This document shows, piece by piece, positions 14,374 to 22,327 of a DNA stretch of 34,895 nt (position 1 is its first letter; each line of letters opens with the position of its first letter). Source of the stretch: Saprospiraceae bacterium (lineage in GTDB: Bacteria > Bacteroidota > Bacteroidia > Chitinophagales > Saprospiraceae); NCBI GenBank assembly GCA_028279185.1, contig JANQSS010000093.1, positions 1 through 34,895 on the forward strand, read 5' to 3'. The notes beneath the pieces were generated by a model, which was not told the DNA's origin, ran no database searches, and worked only from the letters and a program-made list of their open reading frames with translations. The position numbers were made by a program, and so were the translations under genes.

Positions 14374-15021
14374 ATGGAGTCTGAACATAAACATGCACAA
14401 TCTAATCAGGATTTTGAGGATCTCGTAAAAGATCTTGTTCAACTTGGTAACGAAGAAGACTTAAGAAAGAGATGGAGCGAGCATATTAAACCCCCAAAAC
14501 CTAAATTTAATCGCTTCCTTTATTTATTGATTATTGCGATGGTTCTAGCGATTGGATTCTTTGCTCTTCGGGGAAGATTTTCTCCCAGACTGTTCGAGAT
14601 TGGGAAAAAAAATTTAATAGCCGCGGAAGCAGGTATAATGCAAGATATCAGCTTCAGGAACATTGAGGGTGAAAATACAAAAGTACACCAGGCCAGAGCC
14701 GCAATGGAAAATGATCAGTTCCGTGAGGCCATCCAATTGTACAATGGTTTTTCCGGTGAGTTGGCAGTGCCGGACCGCTTATTGCTGGCGTTAGCTTATC
14801 ACTATAGCGGCGACACAGAGGCATCCTCATTTACATTTAATGACATAATCAACGACAAGAACATATACTATGACGAAGCTCAGTGGCTTTTGATAAACTC
14901 ATATATAGCAAGCGAGAACTATGAGATTTCCTTGGAAATCTTGTCACGATTTGTGAGCGCGACGAATTATAAGGAGGATGCAGCGAACGAATTATTAATT
15001 AAGCTAAAACGTCGACAATGA
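14374..15021 (+). CDS. Single-pass membrane protein with extracytoplasmic TPR-like region, candidate sigma regulator
   Basis: A 215-residue protein. Residues 1-45 are hydrophilic and acidic/basic (DFEDLVKDLVQLGNEEDLRKRW) and end in a positive KPPKPKFNRF, marking a cytoplasmic N-terminus. Residues about 48-66 form one membrane helix (FLYLLIIAMVLAIGFFAL). The remainder is helical with paired-helix repeats (HQARAAMENDQFREAIQLYNGF, RLLLALAYHYSGDTEASSFTF, AQWLLINSYIASENYEISLEILS), consistent with TPR-like repeats outside the cytoplasm. It immediately follows the sigma gene (1-base gap) and overlaps the next gene by ATGA. A short cytoplasmic tail next to a sigma factor is the layout of membrane anti-sigma factors. 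That role is inferred; no known anti-sigma domain is recognisable. Confidence 0.72.
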   Translation: MESEHKHAQSNQDFEDLVKDLVQLGNEEDLRKRWSEHIKPPKPKFNRFLYLLIIAMVLAIGFFALRGRFSPRLFEIGKKNLIAAEAGIMQDISFRNIEGENTKVHQARAAMENDQFREAIQLYNGFSGELAVPDRLLLALAYHYSGDTEASSFTFNDIINDKNIYYDEAQWLLINSYIASENYEISLEILSRFVSATNYKEDAANELLIKLKRRQ

Positions 15022-16502
15022 AAAAGTTATTATCGCTTATTCTACTTACGGGATTCACCTTAATATCTCAGGCTCAACCCTTTACCTGGATTCAAAATGA
15101 TGGAATAATTAGCTACACATCAAATTTTCCACCCCAGGATTTACATTTTTTTATGTTTGATGATGGATTTTATAAAAAATCTAAATTCCCAGTTCATTTT
15201 TACACACCGGGTGCTCACGAGACAACATTGTACACAGTTGGGAATAAACAAGGTGACGACCCAAGAGGCCATTCACGTACCGTCGTTGTGAACAATCACA
15301 ATAATACAGGGCCTAATCCGCACCGCCCTCTTAATATTAAAGGAACCATTGAGGCCAGGCCCAGCTGGAATATTACGAAGGATTACTTCGGAATGTTGCT
15401 ATTGGAATTTCAAAATGACTTTTCTTCGCTTACCTCAGACGGTTGTATTACACTCGAATATGATCCAGAAAAATTAAATGTCACCGTTAATCCCGACCCA
15501 AGAAATTGGGCATCATTGGAGAATCATCAATCTGGTGTAATCTTATGGACGTATTCAGGTCTCAAACCAAATGAACAAAGAGTCTTGTATTTAACTGCTA
15601 ATTCATTGAATTTATCCTTAGGCACGATGAACTATAGTTTAATAGCAACTCTTTCTCCAAACTGTACGGAGCCAATTGTCTCTATATCGAAACATACGAC
15701 AAGTACCGTTCCGCACGATCCCAACGTCAAGTCGGTGACTAATAGAGATTATCTAGCAGAAACAATTCTTTCCGATCCCAATATGGTGACTCAAAAAGTC
15801 ATTTATCGCGTTCAGTTTCACAATGACGGAGATGGTTTTGCCAAAGATGTGATGGTGATAGATGAGATTCATCCGAAGGCAGATGCCAGCACGTTTGAAT
15901 TTTTGGGATCCTCTCATCCGTGCACATATTCCGTGCAAATGGATCAGGTTACCGTGGACTTTGATGATATTTATTTGCCGGGCATTGGACAACATGATCC
16001 GGCAACATTCGATTATGATGAAACAGTAGGCTATTACGAATACAGTATCTGTATTTCAGATCCGGTAGGTCTTCCTCTCGGGAGAGAATGCTTACCTACA
16101 ACAGCTGCTATATTTTTTGACACGCTCAGTCCGGTTTTAGCCCATAATTCATTATGCACAGATGATACGCAACCATATGAACAACCATGTGGGACCAATG
16201 GACAAGATTTTAACGGAAGCCACTCAGACAATAGAAAAGCAGTAATATCCGAGTTACAAACGAACCATCCAACAATTAAAATCTATCCTAATCCTGTTTC
16301 GAATTACTTAAATGTTACGGGTTTGCTAGACGCGGTTAAGTTGTATGTTTTAAATGAATCCGGATTATATCAAACTATTTCACCGAAAAAACAAGGTGAT
16401 GGTACAGTGCGTATTGATCTACAACATTTGAGTCGTGGTTTTTACGTTCTTGTCATTCAACATGAGTGTGAGCCTGTTTACAAGTCTTTTGTAAAAATGT
16501 AG
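15018..16502 (+). CDS. T9SS-exported surface protein with a DUF7619-like domain
   Basis: A 494-residue secreted protein. It has a cleavable signal peptide (MKKLLSLILLTGFTLISQAQ) and a beta-rich N-terminal region. The domain at about 235-380 has the features VIYRVQFHNDGDGFAKDVMVIDEI, FEFLGSSHPC and TTAAIFFDTLSPVLAHNS, which match the conserved-repeat (DUF11/DUF7619-type) surface domain common in Saprospiria. The C-terminus (about 415-494: IKIYPNPVSNYLNV, DLQHLSRGFYVLVIQ, SFVKM) is a type A T9SS sorting domain, so the protein should be displayed on or released from the outer membrane. Its ATG overlaps the stop of the membrane-protein gene by 4 bases, indicating translational coupling. It may be the surface ligand or sensor part of the module; that is inference. 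Confidence 0.85.
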   Translation: MKKLLSLILLTGFTLISQAQPFTWIQNDGIISYTSNFPPQDLHFFMFDDGFYKKSKFPVHFYTPGAHETTLYTVGNKQGDDPRGHSRTVVVNNHNNTGPNPHRPLNIKGTIEARPSWNITKDYFGMLLLEFQNDFSSLTSDGCITLEYDPEKLNVTVNPDPRNWASLENHQSGVILWTYSGLKPNEQRVLYLTANSLNLSLGTMNYSLIATLSPNCTEPIVSISKHTTSTVPHDPNVKSVTNRDYLAETILSDPNMVTQKVIYRVQFHNDGDGFAKDVMVIDEIHPKADASTFEFLGSSHPCTYSVQMDQVTVDFDDIYLPGIGQHDPATFDYDETVGYYEYSICISDPVGLPLGRECLPTTAAIFFDTLSPVLAHNSLCTDDTQPYEQPCGTNGQDFNGSHSDNRKAVISELQTNHPTIKIYPNPVSNYLNVTGLLDAVKLYVLNESGLYQTISPKKQGDGTVRIDLQHLSRGFYVLVIQHECEPVYKSFVKM

Positions 16503-16534
16503 TATTGCCTATCTTGAATTTGATAGAATGTGCT

Positions 16535-19243
16535 ATGGGGATTCGCTCAATTGTTTCTGTTCTAACAATGTTGGCCTTAGGTAATATTTATGGCCAAACA
16601 CTCGAAGAGTTGTACGCATTCCATAAAAGTAAGATTGATCTCTTATCCGAAGATGAACATAATAAGACGCTCAATATCCTTGCTGAGAATGAATGCTGGA
16701 CGGAGTGGTACGATCTGGTTTCGGATGTAAGCTTCGCTATAGAAAAACGGTCACTATCGGAGGCAGTTATATTTTTGGAGAAACAAAAGGTTTTATCAAG
16801 GAAGGCTGACGCATATAACCAAGCAAGATTTATTTATTTATTGGCCTATGAATATTCCTTAGCGGGGGAGATGCATAGTGCCATTACAGAATTAAAAATA
16901 GCTTATGCCTCTTTTCAAAAATTGAAAAGTAAGGCGTATATCAACCGGTGCCATTTGCAATTCGGTCACTTCTATAGTTTGTTTAACGATCATGAAAACG
17001 CTATCATTTTCGGAAAATTATATTTGGAAAATCTTGCGAAGACAGATACGAATAATAGGATTAGAGCACATGGGAACCTAGCTGAATATTATTTTTTTGG
17101 TGATCAATATTCTCAGGCTTTGAAACATAATTCCGAAGCCATCAAATTAGCTGGTTATAAATCCTCGCAATCGGCAGTTTCTGAAATAAAAATTAAGCTG
17201 GCTTTAAAACAACACCATGATGCATTGCGCCTTATTAAAGAGGCGCTTCAGAAATATGCGTATGATAGAAAGGCAATGGAAAAACTTGGTGTGCTGCAAG
17301 CACAGTACTATTTAGAACAAGGTTTGACAAAGAAAAGTTTGACCACTCTTTCTCACGTAGTCAATCAGATGATCGGACCCGAAAATAGGGAGCAAATCAA
17401 AATCAGACATGCGCTGGCACAAAGCTATTTCAAGGACGGACAATTCATCAAGGCGTTGGAACTAACACACCATATTCAAAAATTCTTTGCCAAGGGTTTT
17501 GATGCATTAGATTTTTTTGAAGTCCCCAAGTCGGATCAATTAATTCCTGAAGCGTGGCTTATGGAGTCGCTTTATCTCAGGGCAAAGATATTCGAATCGA
17601 TCCAAGGGGAATATGCAATATCGGATCAAAAGATATTGGACACATACGAATTGGCCATTTATGTATTGAACCTTTTAAGAGAACGATATGCGGTGGTTGG
17701 CTCTATTTACCATCTGAGCCAGGTGGATTTTAAAATTTTCGAGTCGGCAATCGCATTTTGCTATGATAAATTTATGCTGAACACGAATGACGGATTTATT
17801 GAAAAGGCCTTTTTGTATTCTCAAATGTCAAAAGCATTTGTATCCAAAAAAGTCAGACTACAGCGAAAAATGTTAGCAGAAGCTAATATTTCAGAAGACG
17901 TAATTAATAAATATGTGTTTTTTTTATCACAATCACACCGCATAGATGGTCGCAAAAAGGAAGTTTTAGACTCTGTGCAATTCTATGCGGAGAAAATAAA
18001 AGGCCTTTATCCAGGAATTAGTCAACTAGGACAGTATGAATACGTGCGCATACCTGATTTACAGAAAACGCTGTTAACAAAATCGGCCCTACTGCATTAT
18101 TTCAGATCAGACAGCATACTATATTGCTTTACCATCTCACGAGGAGGATTGCAGTGGACTGTCAGTCCAATTCCATATGACTTAGACAGCGTGCAATATT
18201 ATTATTACAGGTCGCTGGCCGATGCAGATTATGTTCTTTCAAATCCAACTCGAGCGGAAAGAGAATTTCTAAAATATGGCTATGACTTATTCCACTTATT
18301 GATAGGGGAGTCACTACCTTTTTTAAAGAAAAGTTTAATTGACCGCCTCTTTATCGTGTCAGATGATTTTACCAATGAGATCTCTTTTTGTTCCTTACCG
18401 GTTTACGCTTCCAAATCTTGGATATCTTCTAAGCTTTTTTTAGTCGACCACTTTGATATTGGACATTTATATTATTCACAGGAATTGACCGAGCCAGGTT
18501 TCTGGAATCCGGATACAATTGCCAAGGCTGTTGTTTTCGGACTTCATTATAATGATTATGGAGCCGATGATTCATTGCAATTAAAACCTTTGGCTTCAGC
18601 CGTAGAGGAGGCCGTTGAAATTAATAAACTCAATAAAGCAAGCCTCTTTATCGAAGAAGATGTGATTAAGGATCGGCTCTTGGAGCGACTTGGGACTGCT
18701 GATTTATTACATTACTCCGGTCACGCTGTGCATCACACGAGGGATTATACGCTAAGCTTTTTACCTGTATATGGGAAGGGTCAAAAAAAACAGAATCTCT
18801 TCTATAGTGATATTACAGCGACCGGCAGTGAATTAAAGTTTGTTAGTTTAAGTGCTTGCAATACTACAAACGGACAAAGAATAAAATCAGAAGGGCTCGT
18901 TAGCCTATCCCGAGCTTTTATTGAAAGCGGGACAAAATCATGCTTGGGAAGTTTATGGGAGGCTTCAGATAATAGTTCAAAGTACATCATTAAGTCTTTT
19001 TATGGGAATACAATAAACGGAAGTAGTAAACCTGCCGCTTTATCTTTAGCCATAAAGGCTTTTAGGAATGACCCAAAAGTTCGTCAGTCACAAAAAATTC
19101 CTTTGTATTGGGCGGGTTGGAAACTGTATGGAAGTACTGGACCTCTCGTTCACATTAAAAAAAAGAATCACTACGCGATCTACGTAATTACTGCACTTGC
19201 AGTGATCTTTACCACATTTTTTTTCTTTTTTAAAAGAAAATAG
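16535..19243 (+). CDS. TPR-CHAT caspase-like protease, periplasmic and C-terminally membrane-anchored
   Basis: A 902-residue protein. The signal peptide is at 1-21 (MGIRSIVSVLTMLALGNIYG). TPR-like helical repeats follow at about 60-330 (for example AITELKIAYASFQKL, YSQALKHNSEAIKLAG, FIKALELTHHIQKFF), then a long helical linker. The CHAT domain is at about 600-870, with catalytic His730 in LLHYSGHA and Cys775 in SLSACNT, followed by GLVSLSRAFIESGTKSCLGSLW and YWAGWKLYG. A final hydrophobic helix, YVITALAVIFTTFFFFF, ends in KRK. CHAT proteins are caspase-family cysteine peptidases, and here the dyad is intact. The signal peptide plus C-terminal anchor place the protease on the periplasmic side. 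ATG 16535 is chosen because upstream TTG 16505 would put charged residues before the signal peptide. It follows the T9SS gene by 32 bases. The substrate is unknown. Confidence 0.9.
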   Translation: MGIRSIVSVLTMLALGNIYGQTLEELYAFHKSKIDLLSEDEHNKTLNILAENECWTEWYDLVSDVSFAIEKRSLSEAVIFLEKQKVLSRKADAYNQARFIYLLAYEYSLAGEMHSAITELKIAYASFQKLKSKAYINRCHLQFGHFYSLFNDHENAIIFGKLYLENLAKTDTNNRIRAHGNLAEYYFFGDQYSQALKHNSEAIKLAGYKSSQSAVSEIKIKLALKQHHDALRLIKEALQKYAYDRKAMEKLGVLQAQYYLEQGLTKKSLTTLSHVVNQMIGPENREQIKIRHALAQSYFKDGQFIKALELTHHIQKFFAKGFDALDFFEVPKSDQLIPEAWLMESLYLRAKIFESIQGEYAISDQKILDTYELAIYVLNLLRERYAVVGSIYHLSQVDFKIFESAIAFCYDKFMLNTNDGFIEKAFLYSQMSKAFVSKKVRLQRKMLAEANISEDVINKYVFFLSQSHRIDGRKKEVLDSVQFYAEKIKGLYPGISQLGQYEYVRIPDLQKTLLTKSALLHYFRSDSILYCFTISRGGLQWTVSPIPYDLDSVQYYYYRSLADADYVLSNPTRAEREFLKYGYDLFHLLIGESLPFLKKSLIDRLFIVSDDFTNEISFCSLPVYASKSWISSKLFLVDHFDIGHLYYSQELTEPGFWNPDTIAKAVVFGLHYNDYGADDSLQLKPLASAVEEAVEINKLNKASLFIEEDVIKDRLLERLGTADLLHYSGHAVHHTRDYTLSFLPVYGKGQKKQNLFYSDITATGSELKFVSLSACNTTNGQRIKSEGLVSLSRAFIESGTKSCLGSLWEASDNSSKYIIKSFYGNTINGSSKPAALSLAIKAFRNDPKVRQSQKIPLYWAGWKLYGSTGPLVHIKKKNHYAIYVITALAVIFTTFFFFFKRK

Positions 19244-19779
19244 ACCCACCACGTCACGAAATGCATATTTCAGAGAATATATAATTGAATACGCTTAAGT
19301 GGGAGTTTCAGAAAGAAATAATATTTACTCTACTGCCGCGCTTTTTACTTTGGTTAACGATTCAATATGGAACTTGGCCGCTTTCTAAGCCGAAGACTCC
19401 TTGGTTATAAGAATTTCAATCAGAGTTGAGCCGAGCACATGTCAAACTCAAAAAATAGGGCTTAAGCCAACTCCATGAGCTTAGTCTAGGTGAGAAAAAC
19501 TCAATGCGTAATACTGCCCTGAGCCTATTGGAAATTGTATGAGGGTTTGGATTGGCCGGAATTCAAAGACAGTAATCGTTGAAAATATACCCTTATCAAT
19601 AGCGGAATTAATCCTTGTCGACATGCTCTTTTTAAGAAAAGCAGAAAAAGGTTGATAAATCTGTCACGGTTTTCCTTTTTGCCGGAATGTAATAATAAAC
19701 AGCTCAATGAAAAAACCTTACAGCGGCAGATCTAAGACCATATGATAAAAATATTTTTAATCATTTAACATGTAAAATT
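19244..19779. other. Gap between the CHAT gene and the Cys-rich T9SS gene
   Basis: 536 bases with no confident gene and no clear terminator. Two short open frames are visible: 19285-19410 (TTG start, 41 residues, W-rich, with FTLLPRFLLWLTIQYGTW) and 19539-19655 (ATG start, 38 residues, IPLSIAELILVDMLFL). Neither has a ribosome site or recognisable family. They may be coding relics. No housekeeping TAnnTTTG promoter was found before 19780. Confidence 0.4.
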
Positions 19780-22185
19780 ATGAAAGAAACTATACTTATT
19801 ATCTTATTTAATTCCCTTTTTTTCTGGGCGTCTTCTCAACCTTGTAACCCAAGCAATCCAGTGATTTGTGATCCAATACATGGACCAAAATTGAACCATG
19901 TCTTAACTCCTGATCCTTGCGAGAACCTGTTCGTTTTGAGTGACTTGCCTGAGGGATTCATAACTTCTTATTGGACGTTTAATTATGAGGATGAATGCGA
20001 GAGCCAATTCCTGGTATTGCCCAAGGAGTTCCCTGATGACGATTTCATAAACCACATAGAATATAGTTGCTTTCAGCGAAATATTAACTCTTTAGTGGTT
20101 GTAATTACATGGCAGGACGAAAATCAAAACGAATGGTGTTGTAAGCAGGTTTTGAGCAACATTTCCATAGGGGGAAGCAATTTACCTGATTGCGATCCTT
20201 CGGCATCTATTTTGGATGGCCTTTCGTTTTTTATCACTTACGTGGAGCCGGGAATGGCTCCTTGTATACCCGGAAGCAATGTCACAGGTTATCATTTGTC
20301 TTCCTTCAATTTCCCAGAACTGTGTTTTGAACATTGTCCTGAACTCAATGATTTTGAAATTATTGTTTGTTGGACCGACGGGTGCATTAACTATCAGGAG
20401 ACCTTTCAGATTGATGACCCTTGTGATGATCTGAAAGATGTACGAATAAGACCTATTTTGGTTGGATCGGAGTTTTCGGTTACCGTTAAGCAGGAAGGAA
20501 ACTGTTGCACTTCGGATTACATTGGGTCAAGGTCTCTTATTGTAGAGGGATTTGAAGACCCATGTGAAGAGACCCTTCCCTGCGATGCGATATGCACAGG
20601 ACCATTACAGAGAAAGGGCCCATACAATTTGATTGAGGATTCCGAAACCTGTGCTCAATTGCCTCCCGAATGTGATGAGTTGTCTGTTCAAGTTGCTTAT
20701 GTAGGTGCAACGTGTGATGGTCTTTATAATTTTGAGGCGACTATAAGCAATTCTCCGAACTGCAATATTATCGAGCAAGAGGGGCATGGGTGGCAATGTT
20801 GGAAATACAATCAAGTGACAGGTATGAGAGATCCAATAACTTGTATACCAGGTGGTAGTCCAACAGAGGTTTCTATTGATGTTACCCAACATGCTGTGGG
20901 TGAAGCTGTTGGCGCTTGTTTGGTAGTAAAGGATGACTGTGGTTGTGAAGCTCGCACATGTGATCCAGGGCAGACTATATTCGATATTTGTGATTATGAG
21001 GTTGAATTTGCCGGTCAACTTGAAGGCGGAGGATATTTTTTCTCTTTCAACTCTATTTATTTTCCAGAATGTGATGAGATAAACTGGACGGCTCAGTGCG
21101 GAAATTTTGATTTGCCCATTACTCCAGTTGATGGAGGAGCTGTTGTATTTCCAGGTTTTGAGTGTTTTATTTTAACTGTCTGTGCTCAAATTGAAGGATG
21201 CGAAAATCAGTGTGTCGAGGTGAATATAGGTTTTCCTCAACCAGTAATGAACGACGAACCTCAGCGTACAAAATCAGCGAAAAAAGATGAAGACATAAGC
21301 GCAGAAAAAGCATCAAGTGCAATTCAAAATGGAGATGTTCAGGTATATGTGGATCCGGCCACATTAAACGACGGAGATGGTTATGTAGGCTTCTATACTG
21401 AACTGGAATTAGAGCCGGGCTGCGAAGACTTAGAATGGTTCTTTTGGTCAGCGTGGCAATACAGTCCAATTACTGGAAATTTTATCAATTTCTCGACTAT
21501 TTTTGAAAGCGAGGATTATGCTATTTTCGATATGAGTGAAGCTTGTCCTAATTTTAGGATTACTACGCAATTTATGATTAAAGATGGTTGTGATAACTAT
21601 CATGTCGATCAAGAAGATATTTATCTTCAAGGAGATTTGTGTGAATATGAGATCGAATTTGCTGGAGTTACGTTTGAAGGAGGTTACTTTTTCTCATTTG
21701 ATCCATATTCTACTGGTTGTGTAGATGTAGTATGGTCCGTTTCCTGTGGAAATATTGACATCCCATACACAGAAGTAGATGGCGGAATCATTGTTTATCC
21801 AGGTCTGGAATGCTTTAGTCTTTCAGTTTGTGCACAAGTGACCGGGTGTCAACCAAAATGCCTTTTTGTTCCTGTAGGTTTTGACCCTATAAAAGATCCT
21901 GCTTTAAAATTCCGAAGTTCAGAAGGAAGTGATTCGTCGCCGTTACAAGATGCTTCTATTCATCCAAATCCGGCAGAGCAAAGGGTGCATGTAGCTTTAG
22001 ATAATCCCGAGAGTAATATTAAAGAATTAAACATCTACTCCATTAGCGGCCAACTAATAAATAGTCTGCAACACTTAGGAAGTCGTGTGAATATTGATAT
22101 CTCGAATTATACCGAGGGAACTTATATGATCAAGATTTTAGATGATCAAGGAAACCGATACATTAAAAAATTGATTGTTCGATAA
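19780..22185 (+). CDS. Large cysteine-rich T9SS cargo protein with duplicated modules
   Basis: An 801-residue secreted protein with signal peptide MKETILIILFNSLFFWASSQ and a very cysteine-rich mature part (PCNPSNPVICDP onward), probably disulfide-bonded outside the cell. Two copies of an about 82-residue module stand out: CDYEVEFAGQLEGGGYFFSF (from 20989) and CEYEIEFAGVTFEGGYFFSF (from 21640), each ending with VCAQ, a CxxxC pair and a VGF/IGF motif. Each is preceded by a W-rich segment containing P/VTG and DGC/DCGC, so the repeating unit is about 200 residues. A low-complexity charged linker (about 490-525) separates them. The C-terminus (IHPNPAEQRVHV to KLIVR) is a T9SS type A sorting domain. 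I recognise no enzyme signature; adhesive or structural roles are possible. A strong terminator follows. Confidence 0.82.
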   Translation: MKETILIILFNSLFFWASSQPCNPSNPVICDPIHGPKLNHVLTPDPCENLFVLSDLPEGFITSYWTFNYEDECESQFLVLPKEFPDDDFINHIEYSCFQRNINSLVVVITWQDENQNEWCCKQVLSNISIGGSNLPDCDPSASILDGLSFFITYVEPGMAPCIPGSNVTGYHLSSFNFPELCFEHCPELNDFEIIVCWTDGCINYQETFQIDDPCDDLKDVRIRPILVGSEFSVTVKQEGNCCTSDYIGSRSLIVEGFEDPCEETLPCDAICTGPLQRKGPYNLIEDSETCAQLPPECDELSVQVAYVGATCDGLYNFEATISNSPNCNIIEQEGHGWQCWKYNQVTGMRDPITCIPGGSPTEVSIDVTQHAVGEAVGACLVVKDDCGCEARTCDPGQTIFDICDYEVEFAGQLEGGGYFFSFNSIYFPECDEINWTAQCGNFDLPITPVDGGAVVFPGFECFILTVCAQIEGCENQCVEVNIGFPQPVMNDEPQRTKSAKKDEDISAEKASSAIQNGDVQVYVDPATLNDGDGYVGFYTELELEPGCEDLEWFFWSAWQYSPITGNFINFSTIFESEDYAIFDMSEACPNFRITTQFMIKDGCDNYHVDQEDIYLQGDLCEYEIEFAGVTFEGGYFFSFDPYSTGCVDVVWSVSCGNIDIPYTEVDGGIIVYPGLECFSLSVCAQVTGCQPKCLFVPVGFDPIKDPALKFRSSEGSDSSPLQDASIHPNPAEQRVHVALDNPESNIKELNIYSISGQLINSLQHLGSRVNIDISNYTEGTYMIKILDDQGNRYIKKLIVR
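20989..21234 (+). repeat. Cys-rich module, copy 1 (coding)
   Basis: This encodes 82 residues that start CDYEVEFAG, contain GGGYFFSF and CGNFDLPIT, and end in VNIGF. It aligns end to end with copy 2 at about half identity by eye, with all cysteines conserved. Confidence 0.8.
21640..21882 (+). repeat. Cys-rich module, copy 2 (coding)
   Basis: This encodes 81 residues that start CEYEIEFAG, contain GGYFFSF and CGNIDIPYT, and end in VPVGF. It is in frame with copy 1, 651 bases downstream. The nucleotide sequences have diverged, so the duplication is old. Confidence 0.8.
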
Positions 22186-22201
22186 ATTTAATACTAATCG
22201 G

Positions 22202-22245
22202 GCACACGGCTTTCTAACTTCAATTATAGGGCCGTGTGCTTTTTT
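22202..22245 (+). terminator. Intrinsic terminator of the Cys-rich T9SS gene
   Basis: GCACACGGC (22202-22210) and GCCGTGTGC (22231-22239) form a perfect 9-bp stem with a 20-base loop, followed by six T residues (22240-22245). The metalloprotease gene at 22328 therefore has its own promoter in the 80 bases after it. Confidence 0.88.
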
Positions 22246-22327
22246 CTAAGCATTTCACATTTTAAACTTGAAAATCGTGACGACATCAATTCGATCATTG
22301 ATATTCATAATTTAGACTTTATACCTA

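Noticed and set aside
16535-19243. CRISPR-linked (type III-E) TPR-CHAT protease
   Set aside because: There are no Cas genes or repeat arrays in the window, and the signal peptide and membrane anchor argue against a cytoplasmic Cas partner.
20605-21018. 137-codon minus-strand ORF within the Cys-rich T9SS gene
   Set aside because: The sense frame has a signal peptide, internal repeats and a sorting domain; the antisense frame has none and no family match.
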